The translations under genes were made by a program, and so were the position numbers. Positions 10,014 to 20,998 of a stretch of 39,683 bases of DNA are shown one piece after another. Numbering within the stretch: the first letter of the stretch is position 1; each line of letters starts with the position of its first letter. The DNA comes from Chara braunii. Lineage: Eukaryota; Streptophyta; Charophyceae; Charales; Characeae. The DNA is taken from positions 1,320,976 to 1,360,658 of the forward strand of contig BFEA01000282.1 in assembly GCA_003427395.1 (NCBI GenBank). The letters run 5' to 3'. A model generated the notes under the pieces. It had not been told where the DNA came from. It worked only from the letters and a program-made list of their open reading frames with translations, and searched no databases.

Positions 10014-11178
10014 TGTTATGATTGACTTCCAAGTATGCCCATACATACACAGAAGGAAGGGGAGAGGATAGGAGTATCACACCGCACAGGGAGAGAGAAA
10101 TACAGCGGAAGACTTGACCATGCGATATGATAGGGTACATTGAATGTGCAATTCACTCCACTCGATCCTCACAACCAGTCATAAAGAAAAGTCGAGCAGA
10201 TCACATCCAGGAAACAATAAAACGATGATAGTCCGAACCCAGTTACATACTGTTTATTAAACTCAACCCTGATTAGCCACTCGTAACACCCCTGAGCCCC
10301 TGAAACATCAAGCGCCACCCAAATATGGCCTCCAAAGGGAAGCGCCACCCTGAATCAGGCCTCTGAGGCCAAGCGCCACTCAGAGGATGAAGAAGAAGAC
10401 CAGCGCCACAGAATCTGATGATGACGAAGTGTCGGAAGACTTCCCGGGTGGAAGTCTGCAGCAGCGCCACCAAACCCTGACAAGATGACCTCTGAGGAAG
10501 AAGCTACAGCTATGGCTACAGCGCCACACCCTGGAACCCCACTCCGGAGGAGGGTCCAGCAGGGCGCCAACTTCTCTCGCCTCCTCTCTCGCCTCCAACA
10601 GACCTCAATAGCCGAGACCTTTGTTAGCCCCTACGTGGTCGCAGAGTACAGCGCAGGTCCCAGCTATGGCCGACGCTCCGAAGGTCTGGCTATGCCTGTC
10701 TCCTTCCACACTGAGTCGTCACCACTTCCGGTTCACGCGTAGCACAACAGCGATGTACTCGGTACCAACTGCCAAGAGCCCTAAACCGATGTCCCCATCC
10801 TATCTATAGACTAACCTAGCCTAGACGCGGCCTAGACCGGACTGACTGACCGACCGATACCGTTTCTGTTTCGGCCTCTCGGCCTTTACCGAACCCGGCT
10901 ATAGGCTATAGGACCGTCTATCAGAATAGGCCCTTAGGGCCTGTCTGTCCTAGGGGTAGCCCTGGCCTGCTATTCGCAGTTAGGGTAGGCCGTAGGGAAT
11001 TCTGTTAGTACCGGGCCTGCATTTTTCCCGAATTTGCAGATATGTCCCTCACAAATTTCCCTCACAGGTAGGCCTCTCTGTTAGCCCTCAACCAAACAAA
11101 ATTACAAATTTATCCTACCTATAGTACAGCCTCGACAGAGAGAGGCTACAGGCGACCAGAAAACAGCAAGTCATTGCA
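10014..11178 (-). repeat. Gypsy-2 LTR, left (3' LTR), 1165 bp
   Basis: It begins TGTTATGATT and ends TCATTGCA in plus orientation and is colinear with 24290-25628. Compared with the right copy it lacks three blocks (about 39, 72 and 74 bp) and has about 12 extra bases in a CTCTCGCC repeat near 10577-10588. No internal protein is present. Confidence 0.9.
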
Positions 11179-11199
11179 GACCTACCCTCCCCCGGATCG
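11179..11199 (-). other. Gypsy-2 polypurine tract
   Basis: On the minus strand the sequence just before the 3' LTR is purine-rich, with GGGGGAGGG at 11193-11185 and a GGTAGGTC end against the LTR. Polypurine tracts prime plus-strand DNA in LTR retrotransposons and lie exactly here. Confidence 0.65.
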
Positions 11200-11211
11200 A
11201 GGACCTCCGAG

Positions 11212-11640
11212 CTAGGGGCGTAGGTGTGCAGAGCGCCGAAGGGATACCCCCTTCTGTGTTGCCTCATATTTGAGGATAACTGACTTTGCAGTCTTCAGAA
11301 GTTCCTTGCGAGTAAACCAGCGGTCCTCAGTATGCGGCTGGTACAAGAACTTCACAAGGTACTCCTTGTCTGGCCCCGTACATGACTCATCCTCCACAGA
11401 TTCCACCTCATATCCCTTACAAGGGATAGGGGGACCGAACTGAGGAGGCCTGTCTGGGAATGCATCAGCTGACGTGAACGGCAACAACTTAGATGTATGG
11501 AAGACAGGGTAGGTTTGTAGATGCAGAGGGACATCCACTGTATAGGATGGTCCAAATGGATCAGCTCCCACTGTATCTAAGACCTGCCATGGACCCATAT
11601 ATCGTGGCAACAACTTAGGCAAAATAACCTCCTCTCACGA
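11212..11640 (-). pseudogene. Gypsy-2 GPY/F module and chromodomain
   Basis: The minus frame starting near 11622 reads LLPRYMGPWQVLDTVG and VDVPLHLQTYPVFHTSKLLP, the GPY/F module after integrase. A chromodomain follows: YEVESVEDESC, EYLVKFLYQ, then EDRWFTRKELLKTAKSVILK, close to the VE-I-D, YLVKW, TWEP and L-A pattern. Chromodomains at this position read histone marks and direct integration; Gypsy-2 is therefore a chromovirus. This part is open to its natural end near 11212. Just upstream the frame is broken by TGA near 11636 and TAG at 11665-11667. Confidence 0.85.
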
Positions 11641-12718
11641 TAGCTCAGAACTGAGTACCCACACCTAGTCACCTGTGCGAATAGTAGAAGGACGCTTGTG
11701 CTTGTTAACCTGCTGAATCATAGCCTTTTGGGCTTTCAGCAGGTTGGCCCGGGCGCGCTCTATGTCCACACGGTAACGCCTGGTGAACTCTGCAGTTACA
11801 GGTGTGAGCGTAGGGGTAGCCTTATCGATGATAACATCGAGAGGCTGCCGTGGCTCACGATCCTAGTGCAACTGGTAGGGTGTAAAGCCGGTAGAGGAGT
11901 GTACAGACGTGTTATACACAAGTTGTGCACGACCCAAATGGAGATCCCAGTCCTGCTGATCTGGACTGATCACAGGACGCAGCAATTGGAAAAGAATCTG
12001 GTTCATCACAGGATGCACAAGGAGTGTACAGACCATTGGCTTCAGGATGACGACCAGACGTCATATCCAATCTGGAATGAAGGTAATCCATGCAATAGGA
12101 TTGTCATTCATTGCTGCAGAAACGAGGATCTCGATCACTGACGATAGAGGTGGGTGGTCCATGATGTGTAACCCACCGGTCAGCAAATGCCGCCTGAACA
12201 GCCGGAACGCGAGTCTCAGCTGGTAAGGGGATGAACTCTGCATATTTAGAGAACCGGTCTACACATACCATAACCTGACGCATACCATGAGGCGTGGTCC
12301 TACCCAAGTCAGTAAAATCAATCGACACTGGCTGTGAAGGTGCATGTGGGATAGGTAGTGGTTTGAGTAAGCCAAGGGGAGGTCGATGTACAACCTTGTT
12401 CCTTTGACATAACTCACAGGTTTCTACATAATGCAGCATGTCACTCCTCATCTCCTTCCAGAAGAAGCGTTGCGACAGGGCTGCATAAGATTTGAGGGCC
12501 CCAAAGTGACCACGAGCATCATGACACTCTGACATCAGAAGTGTCCTCAGCTTGCGGTCTTGGGGAATGCACAGGCGTTCCTCACCTTTGCTGCATGTGT
12601 ACAGCAGACCTGAGACCAAAGTATATCCTGGTTCAGAGGCAGAATCATCCTGGGGCCCAAAAATCTCATCCTGGGGCAGCAAACGGGCAATGGTCTGACG
12701 AGTCCTCTCTCCAAACAA
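11641..12718 (-). pseudogene. Gypsy-2 integrase
   Basis: The first 204 codons (12718-12107) are open. They hold the zinc-binding part (ECHDARGHFG then CELCQRNK, all HHCC ligands present) and the core with SIDFTDLG and SDRDPRF. TGA at 12104-12106 stands where a Trp codon is expected, and the same frame continues to the third catalytic residue in RHPEANG. The DDE triad is therefore intact at sequence level. One frameshift follows; then QQDWDLHLGRAQLVYNTSVH and a charged C-terminal stretch lead into GPY/F. TAG lies at 11873-11875 and 11665-11667. It is a recent-looking but broken copy. Confidence 0.85.
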
Positions 12719-12923
12719 GTGAGTAAAGGATCATCCTGNNNNNNNNNNNNNNNNNNNNNNNNNNNNNNNNNNNNNNNNNNNNNNNNNNNNNNNNNNNNNN
12801 NNNNNNNNTCTCCAAACAAGTGAGTAAAGGATCATCCTGGGGCCCAAAAATCTCATCCTGGGGCAGCAAACGGGCAATGGTCTGACGAGTCCTCTCTCCA
12901 AACGAGCGAGTAAAGGAGATCAG
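12648..12923. repeat. 86-bp tandem repeat containing a 70-N gap
   Basis: A unit of about 86 bp, between RNase H and integrase of Gypsy-2, repeats across the gap at 12739-12808. The 31 bases at 12708-12738 recur at 12809-12839, and 12648-12738 matches 12833-12923 with small differences. The gap therefore lies inside a tandem array. Whether the array is real or an assembly artefact cannot be told here. Confidence 0.85.
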
Positions 12924-13464
12924 GAAAAGAGCGTCAGGCCTACGAGAAAGGGCATCTTCGACTCGATTGTAGCAGCCCTTCTTGTGTCTCAGTTGAAAAT
13001 CAAACATGTCGATGAACTGGATGTAGCGAGCAAGCTTGTCATTCAGCTTTCCCTGGGATCTTGAAATGCCTACCCAGGAGAAAGTGTTTCCAATGCTTGA
13101 ACGCTGACACAAGAGCATATAGCTCTTTTTCATAGGTACAGTCCTGCAGCTTCTTTGTTTTGATCTTCTTGCTCATATACTCGATAGGTTGTAGACCATT
13201 CCCATCATCCAGTTGAAGTACCGCCCCTACACCATACTGACTAGCATCAGTGGTAAGCACAAAAGGCAGGGTAGTGTCAGGTAACTTCAAAACAGGGGCA
13301 TGAATCAAGGCCTCCTGACATTCTGATGTCCAAAGAAAGGAAGTGTCTTTCTTTGTGAGATCAGTCAAGGGAGCTGCAATAGAAGAGAAGTTCTGGATGA
13401 ACTTCCTGTAATAGGATGCAAGTCCCAAGAATGACCGGACATCACGAATGTTAGCAGGTCGCGG
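12924..13464 (-). pseudogene. Gypsy-2 RNase H and connection
   Basis: The frame from 13428 reads GLASYYRKFIQNFSSIAAPL, the RT-RNase H connection, then TTDASQYGVGAVLQ with the first catalytic Asp, and YEKELYALVSAFKHWKHFL with the Glu. A frameshift near 13070-13085 separates this from the end of the domain, FDFQLRHKKGCYNRVEDALS (about 13007-12948). Two frames together keep all major motifs, so the enzyme was intact until a late indel. Confidence 0.85.
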
Positions 13465-14459
13465 CTAGTCCTGAACTGCAGCAACTTTCGTTGCTTCAGG
13501 AGCCAACCCCTCTTCATCAATGACGTGACCCAGATAGACTACAAAGGAACCGAAAAGGAGGATTTCTCCCTGTTGATCTTATGTTGGTTATCACGTAAGG
13601 CCTGGAGGACCAGAGCCAGATGCTGCGCATGCTCCTAGACAGAACGACTGAATACCAAGATGTCATCAAGGTAGACAACTATGAACTTGTCCAAGTAAGG
13701 CCTAAGGATGCAATGCATCTCTGTTTGGAAGGTGCCTGAGGCATTGCAAAGACCGAAGGGCATGACCAGGTACTCATATGTGCCATACCTGGTTTTGAAG
13801 GCTGTCTTATGGACATCAGCCATCTCAATCTGGTGATAGCCAGATTTGAGGTCAATCTTGCTAAAAATGGTACAGCCATGCACCATGTCCAACAGATCAT
13901 CAATACGAGGAAGGGGCTTTGTAGACTTCCTCGTGATTTTGTTGAGACCACGATAGTCCACGCACATCCTGAACTCACCATTCCCTTTTGGAACAAAGAG
14001 GACTGGTGCCCCAAACTGAGATGCGCTGGGCCTGATCCAGCCCTTGCTGGTCAAGGTCTCTAACTGCTTCCTGAGCTCTTCAAGTTCATTAGGTGACATC
14101 CTGTAGACTCGGCCCTTGGGAGGGATTGAACCAGGCAGGATCTCAATCTTATGTTTGGTCTGCCTATGGACAAGTCCAGTAGGCTCCTCCATAAGATCTG
14201 AGAAACTGTCTACAACCTGCTGAATCTGAGAGGGACAGGGAGCAGTTTCCACGTCAGTCTGTTTGACATAAGCCACAAACAGACGGGCATGGTCAGTCTG
14301 GCGTGAAAATCGCAGAATTTTGCGAGCACTCATGCAATAACAGTTGTTGGCCGGATGGTACTCCTAATCGAGCATGCAAGGGCGATATACCCCATACCGG
14401 TCAAGTAGCTCAACCTTAGGAATCCGCCAGTCGATCCTAGGATTGGTGGCACCAAGCTA
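13465..14459 (-). pseudogene. Gypsy-2 reverse transcriptase
   Basis: The stretch 14333-13638 is open for 232 codons and carries the standard gypsy [68 protein letters not shown] and the catalytic [11 protein letters not shown]. The YLDD box is intact. The reading frame passes through TAG at 14457-14459, 14364-14366 and 13635-13637. It shifts once near 13565-13580 and meets TAG at 13465-13467 where the family has Trp (QDWPRP-like context). RT copies element RNA into DNA in the particle. Confidence 0.9.
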
Positions 14460-14900
14460 CTATATAAAGAAGACAAGGTCAAAGGGGACATTAGGAAACA
14501 CATAGAAATTCAGGCGGTGCCTGATTTCTCCCTGGTTGTCAAAAGACACAGGTAGGCCCTTGACAACAGTAGTGATCCTGATTGTGGAAGCGTTTCCAAT
14601 GCGCACCTCTATAGGCTGTCGCAATTTCACCAACCTCTGATCCAAGTGCAGCTTGCTGACTGCCTTGGGAGAGATGAAGTTTTGAGTAGCCCCACAGTCC
14701 AAGAGCCCTTTGATCTTGACTCCCAGGATGAAGGGTCGAAGTAGGATGAGTTCAAACCTATGCTTTTTCTTCTTTTCCTGCAAGGACAGGAAAAGATCAG
14801 CAAGGCACTGAGCATCGTCCTCCTCCCACGTCTCATCCAACTCAGAGTCTTCAAAAGTGAAAGACCCTGAAGATGCAACTCCAGAAAAAGAAAATCAGTG
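14460..14900 (-). pseudogene. Gypsy-2 aspartic protease
   Basis: The minus frame from about 14890 starts with an acidic stretch (ELDETWEEDD), then VKIKGLLDCGATQNFISP at 14730-14678, the active-site Asp in the LLDCGA form seen in many plant gypsy elements. A later GEIRHRLNFYVFPNVPFDLV completes the fold. The frame ends at TAG 14460-14462, immediately followed by a second TAG, then continues in the same frame into RT. Gag is in another frame, so a single indel near 14900 or a natural frameshift separates them. Confidence 0.85.
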
Positions 14901-15756
14901 AGAGAATGTGAAGATTCACCCTCATCTGAAAGTGAATCAGCACTGGTTGAAGGAGCTGCTGCTTCCACCTCTCTCTGCTCTAGTTCTTTGAACTAGAGCT
15001 GCCTGTAGACCTACGAGGCGTGTTGGGACAGTCCTTCAGAAAGTAGTCCCCCTCGCATCTCAAGCAGACCCCCTTGTCCTTTTTCTTCCTCCATACCCCC
15101 TCCTGGATCCTGAGTGCATGCCAGGGGAAGGTGGAAGGATCAAGGGGATCAGCTGGCTATCGGACGTCACGTGGCAAAGGAACTCTCCGCGCACCAGGGG
15201 AAGAGGCACGTCCCTTTCCTTTCCCCTGTTTGTTGGTTGATGCTTTCTGGGTTGGGGCCTTGCCCTTTGTCAGGCCCATCAAAGCATCAGCCAGGGCAAG
15301 AACAACAGAATCTGCAGGTGGGATCTGTAGATGGATGAAGAGACGGTCCAGTCTGGAGGAAATATCTCTCAGTTGCTAAGTATGCTCAGCCATGTTGTCC
15401 TTCAGACTGGTGATCCTGGCATCCCAGTTAGTAAAATAGGACTGATGAATTTCGTCCTGCAGAAGGACGAATTCAACTATGTCCTTATTATACTAATTGG
15501 AGTTGCCACTTGTTCTGACCTTCTCCACGTCAGCTGCCAGTTCCCTCCTTGTTTCCTTTCTGGCAGATTCCTCCTTCCTCTTCAACTCGGCCTTTAGAGA
15601 CTCAACTGCCTTGGCCTGTTGGCTGAGTATCTCCTCCTAGGCCCGCAGTTCAGCCTCTAGAGGGTCAAGCAGAACAGGCGTCTTGAGCGGTACCTGAGGC
15701 TTCACCTCAGAAGTCTCAGCCTTCTTAGACGTTTCGCCTTTCTCAGAATCCGCCAT
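14901..15756 (-). pseudogene. Gypsy-2 gag
   Basis: ATG at 15756 (MADSEKGETSKKAE) opens a frame that stays in register for at least 258 codons, with no indel and five TAG stops (15637, 15493, 15376, 15157, 14980 on the plus coordinate). It has a Lys/Glu coiled coil (about residues 40-85), a middle helix region and a Lys/Ser linker. A zinc-knuckle-like CLRCEGDYFLKDC lies at about 15065-15027. Compared with the usual C-x2-C-x4-H-x4-C, the His is not in place and one residue is missing. The absence of any other stop type is unusual. Confidence 0.8.
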
Positions 15757-16376
15757 TTTGGTTACCCACAATGCAGATAAATAAAAATAAAAATAAACAA
15801 TCGCTCAGAGACAGAACAGGAGGTAACAAGAATTGAGATTTCCCTTCAGTACTCCTTCAATTGCTGTCACCTGCCTGGAGAGAGAAAGTTGGTTTGCTCT
15901 GAGCAGGTGAATGCTCAGTCTCAGCAGACCGCTTTAGGGTCAGGGTCAGTTTAGAGTACACTCAACAAAAATCAATTTCACGATTTTCCCATCCCTGCCC
16001 TGACACAACAATTGCATGCAATAATTGCAAATCCTGCTTCAACAACTTACAGGATGCAGTCTTGGACTGATTAGTTTTGATTAGTAATTAGACAGAGTGA
16101 CTAATTAGGGTTTGACAGGTGTCCACTGATGACGAAGCTACAACGATTTACAGGTTACCCTATTTTTAGACCTACCCTACAGGCTTCACCACTGTATGAC
16201 CCTGTACGCCACACCCTAGGTATGGCGAATTACAGTTTTCACTGTAACTGACTCAGAACATCAAATCTGGATGTGCGATTTCAGACACAGACTGAGTACT
16301 GAATTGCGATTTACCAAGGACTGACAGAATTGAATTATGACGGATAGAATCAAAGTTATGACTGACCCTAGTCTAG
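15757..16376 (-). other. Gypsy-2 leader, distal part
   Basis: Untranslated leader between the primer-binding site and gag, split by the LINE. No ORF or structure of note; it carries many stop codons in all frames. The other half is at 23458-24275. Confidence 0.6.
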
Positions 16377-18472
16377 CCAAGCTTTAGCTATGTCAGCGCA
16401 GAATTCAAATTTGCATTATTACAACAGGGTCACGAGGGATGGGTATATATAGAAGTGACAGGCAAGGGTGCTTGGATGTGGGAAAAAGAAGGAAATCCAA
16501 ACTGGGATACCAAGCCTCCCGATAGTTGGACTCCACCAGAAGTTAGAGCCAAAGTAGTAAACAAGAATCCCTCCACCTCATCCTCCTCAAATCCAGCCTC
16601 TCAAATCATACCTTCTCCATCCAATTCATCCACTTCAGTCAAACTGAATCAGGAAAAGGAGAAGAAAACTACAAATGAACCTGTAAGAGAACCTGATCCA
16701 CATAAATACTTAAAGGAAACAGAGAACATCAACAAAGAATTGCCATCACAACTTACGGAAGGAAACCACCAAATCAAGGATCTGGAAATGGTGCAGGAAG
16801 AGGACAGTGAACAAAATAATTATGTAGACCTTCCTCTAATAAGAAGAAATGACCGAAAAAAAAATAAATTAAAAAAATAATAAGAAGAAGAGGAGGACCT
16901 TATTATCATCAGAAATGGAGACCCAAATCAGATACAAAAGAAGAGGGTGTGCCGCAAATATCAAAGTTATTGGAAACAGAGCAATCACAAAAGCAGGAAA
17001 AGAACCCCCACCAAGACTTCCTTAGTAATGCATTTGGGCCTGAAGACATGGACATTGATCTGGAACAACAAGTAGAGGACAGCCCGATGGTTGAAGCCTC
17101 TCCTTCAGGAGAAGAAGAACTCATCACGGTGGAACACAAAATGATACAACTGGCAGAATGGCTGCTACAACAATTAAAGATAAAGTATGGAGAAGCCACT
17201 ACTGAATTTTGGGATACATCCTATGTACATATTATCAATCTTATGAATGCAAGTCCTTCACTAAAAAGGGTTTTAACGGATGGTCTTCCACAAGGAGCCA
17301 AATGGCCTATAGTTAGTCGCCGCATGTTCAGTACAATAATGAACATGTTTCAACCACCTGCCCTTACACCAAAAGAAAGTAAGGAAAAGGAAAATGATAG
17401 ACAATTGACAACAACAAAAATTTCACAACAATCTCAAGATTCGTTAGAATCAAGGACAGAAGAACAACACTCATCTTTAGAAGATATAAGAGAAGAAATA
17501 CAAGAAAATATAACAAATATAGATAACAATTAGCAAGTGACTCTTCACTCGCCTTCGCTTGACAATGACCAAAAGGATATCCAGGGGCAAATAATGTATG
17601 GGGATATGAATGGACAGTTAATAACATTGTCTAATCACACCTCTCTCTCAGAAATAAACCAGTTGAAGGACAAACAAGAAATGATTTCAAAAGAACAAGA
17701 AATTCCCTCCGAACAACAAGAGGAGGGATACCAGTTGAAGACCAATCAAGAATTGGGAACAAAAGAACAAGAAAGCCACATCCAACATCAGGAGGAGGGA
17801 GCACAAATGAAAGATATACCCATAGAAGAAAACGACAAGACAACGCAGTCTACCCAAAAAGAACAAGCACATACACAACAATCGAACCAAGAGGAATGTC
17901 CAAAGACAATCTAGATAGAAGGATCTCTCACTTCTCATACATGGTCAACACAGGAAGTTAGCAAAAGGCAGAGAATGAGGAATGTATTGGAAAAAGGTCA
18001 AGTAGTTAGGCCACAGCCACCTAAGGGCAACCTCATCATTCCTGTAAGGAAAAAAGGAGGAAAATGGGAAGTAGGACTTTCTCCAATAGGCCACGATCAA
18101 TACGGAGGGGTTACATTGAGAGGATGGTCTACATATGTTGAATATCGAAGTGTAGGGGATCGAACATTCAAAAGGGATATGCGAGACTTCTTAATCAAAC
18201 ATTATGATCCTGGTCCTCAAGCAACTCTCACAGAAATTGGGGACGAGGCCCATATGGCAAAAAGGGACACGTTTGTTCGTTTTGAGGAACAAAAAGAGGC
18301 AGGATTGAAATGGTTTTCCCACACAACTTTGCTAGACCTACAAAGTCTTAAGATTAAAGCAAATGTGATGTGGTCAGCCTCAGATGTTCTTGCTTTTCTT
18401 AGTATAATTCTTCGTAGAGGTATCCTTCAACCTGCTGGAGATCTTGACAATGGATCATGGATTCGACTCTAA
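16377..18472 (+). pseudogene. LINE ORF1 (RNA-binding-type protein, unrecognised fold)
   Basis: The N-terminal part (WMWEKEGNPNW, PPDSWTPPEV) leads into a Ser/Lys/Glu-rich linker. A frameshift in an A-rich tract (about 16857-16890) moves the frame. A long Gln/Glu/Lys-rich region runs to 17914 through TAG at 17531 and 17912. The C-terminal part (17975-18472) is compact, with KKGGKWEVGLSPIG, WSTYVEYRSVGDRTFKRDM and HYDPGP. I do not recognise this domain; by position it should bind LINE RNA. No CCHC knuckle or RRM is evident. ORF2 begins 40 nt downstream. Confidence 0.75.
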
Positions 18473-18512
18473 AACACAAAGAAGGAAAGTCTTTTCAGAA
18501 TAAGGGGCGAAG

Positions 18513-19442
18513 ATGGAAGCAATTAATGCATATTATGGAAAAAACCCATCCTGGCAACGTGCAACCAAAACAGCAGACTTGGATCTCAAATCTCTAAATG
18601 TAAATGGTCTAGCCACGACAGACACAGAAAAAAGAAAGTCTATATTAGAACAGTTAAAAGGAGTGGGTGGCAGGTCATGGCCTGACATAATATGCATTCA
18701 AGAAACCCATCTGACCGAATCCCCTATTCACACTCGGGCTCACAATATGGTTTGACCTTTCACTAAAATCAGTGCGTATTCTCCAAGAAGTGGGTCAGCA
18801 GGAGTAGCAATTTGGGTACCACTGGAATCTCGAGCACAAATTGTGCAATGGGTATCTGATAAGGAACAGGGTCGATGGATATCAGCTATCTTCAAGATTG
18901 AATCAGATACATTATGTGTAATAAATGTCTATGGGCCAAATGAAGTTGAAGAAAGAATCAGATTCTTTCAGGACATAAGAACACATATTCCGGTAGGAAT
19001 ACCCCTAATCATGGCAGGAGATTTCAATGCAGCCCCAGATAGATGGTTAGATCGTTGGAAGATCCTCACTCCATATCCTCCTTATATAGAGGAAGATGAG
19101 AATATAATACAAACCTTATGCGAAAATGAACGCCTTTTTGACTCATACCGAAGAATCTTCCCGAAAGAAAGAGTTTTCACATGGCTACGCAATCAAGGAA
19201 ACCATCTTCAATCAAGATCAAGAATAGATCTGATCCTAATTTCTGAAGATCTAGAAAGATCCCTTACAGGGGCAGCAATTTTTCCAAAAAGTCCATGGAC
19301 TGGTGCGGATCATAAAATGTGTTCAATACTCCTGTCGTTCAAAAAGAAATCAGACCAGGGAAAGGGATTCTATAAATTAAATACATCTTTGCTAATATAT
19401 GACAATTTTAAAAAATACTTAGCAGATGTATGGGAATACTGA
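18513..19442 (+). pseudogene. LINE ORF2, AP-type endonuclease domain
   Basis: The endonuclease nicks target DNA to prime reverse transcription. ATG at 18513 opens the frame. Family motifs in order are LNVNGL, IICIQETHL (catalytic Glu), INVYGPN, MAGDFNAAPD (Asp and Asn), SRIDLILIS and TGADHKM (catalytic Asp-His). All key residues are present. TGA at 18753 interrupts the domain and TGA at 19440 ends this open stretch; the frame otherwise stays in register. Both could come from CGA or TGG codons by one transition. Confidence 0.9.
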
Positions 19443-20998
19443 CATTCCACGGAAGATAAACAAGATTCCTTTATTGCTTGGTTCAACAATGGATTAAACT
19501 TTCTTGCAAAAAAATGTAATGAATTTTCAAAATTAAAAGCAAAGAATAAACATTTGCAGGAAATATAAATTCAAGAACAAATTTTGAATTATGAATCCCT
19601 AGACCCGTGATCTTCACAAAACATTGATATACAAGAACTCAGGAAACAACTATTAACATTTGCGCAACATCGATGGCAGGGAGAGATAATCAGAGGCAAA
19701 TTGACGAAATTCAGGACAAAAGGGTAGATGGATAAATCATTTTTACAATGGCCAAATTACGAGTCAAACGTTCTTATATTGATAAAATATATAATCATGA
19801 AGCTCAGAGGGATCCCTTGGTACCCGCATCCTCTGTGGCAAATTTGAAAGTTGCTTATGATTTCTTTAAAGAACTATTCAAATCATCCAAAGATCCTACC
19901 AGTATCCAAGATGATGATCAAGCTACTTCTCTCTTCTTAGAACCACTTTTCCAGTCGATTACTGATGAACAACGAAAACATCTTGAAAAACCAATAACTA
20001 AAGAAGAAACTTGGACAGCCTTAATTCAGATGGAGGAAGACAAAACACCGGGAGTAGATGGTCTGCCTAAAGAATTTTGGGAAGTGATGTGGCCAATCTT
20101 GTCTCCAGACCTGATGAAATACTATCATGAGGTATGGGAAATATGACAAATGGGAGATTTTGTCAGTCAAGGAATTCTTACCTTATTATACAAAAAGGGG
20201 GATAAATCCAATATCAGGAATTATAGACCAATTACTCTACTAACAGTAGTATACAAATTGCTTGCTAAAGCTCTAGCCAATCGCATGATCCCAGTAATGC
20301 CAGATATAATTCATCCCTCGCAAACTGGATTTATAAAACAGCGGCATATACAAGATAATATCCTTCTAATCAATGAGATGGTCAAAGTTGCACGACAAAC
20401 CAAACAAAATGCAGCGGTAGTTTTTATAGACTTTGAAAAGGCATATGATCATGTGGATTGGCGATTTCTGGATGCTTGTTTGCATAAACTAAATTTTGGA
20501 CCCAACATGCGTAGATGGGTAGAAATTCTACATATTAATGCCACCACACGCATTCTTGTGAACGGTTTGCTGTCTCCTGAAATCCGTCTTCAGAGGTCAG
20601 TAAGACAAGGCGACCCTCTGGCTCCTTTTCTTTTTGTTATTGTAATGGAAGCCCTGGGAGCCAACCTTAGAGTCAATCATAATATTAAAAGACTAAGCAT
20701 TTCATGAATCCCGGAAGAAGCAATACCAATAACTTCAATGTTTGCAGATGACCTTACAATAAGCATAGAAGCTTCAGAAGTAAATATGGAAGAAATAAAA
20801 AACCTTTTGGACAAATTTTCTCTCCTTTCTGATATGACAGTCAATTGGGGAAGTAAAACGCAAGGATGGTGGATCCACTCTAATGGCGGACGTCCACCGG
20901 AATTCCCCAGGGTACAATGGTTGCCATTAGAAGCCCCTATTAGAGTGTTAGGTGTATCATTGACGGCCACTGGCAAACCCACAACTAATGACGAATGA
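19443..20998 (+). pseudogene. LINE ORF2, reverse transcriptase domain
   Basis: After stops at 19566 (TAA), 19608 (TGA) and 19725 (TAG) and a frameshift near 19725-19748, the frame reads the complete non-LTR RT order: KTPGVDGLPKEFW, LLYKKGDKSNIRNYRPITLL, QTGFIKQRHIQDNILL, AAVVFIDFEKAYDHVDW, SVRQGDPLAPFLF and MFADDLTI with the catalytic Asp pair (20738-20761). TGA stops lie at 20144, 20705 and 20996, in register with the rest. The domain order and spacing are those of plant L1 elements. Confidence 0.92.

Noticed and set aside
9459-10046. Long minus-strand frames rich in Pro, Ser and His
   Set aside because: They are translations of the GGAT/GGA minisatellite. All frames look alike and no conserved domain is present.
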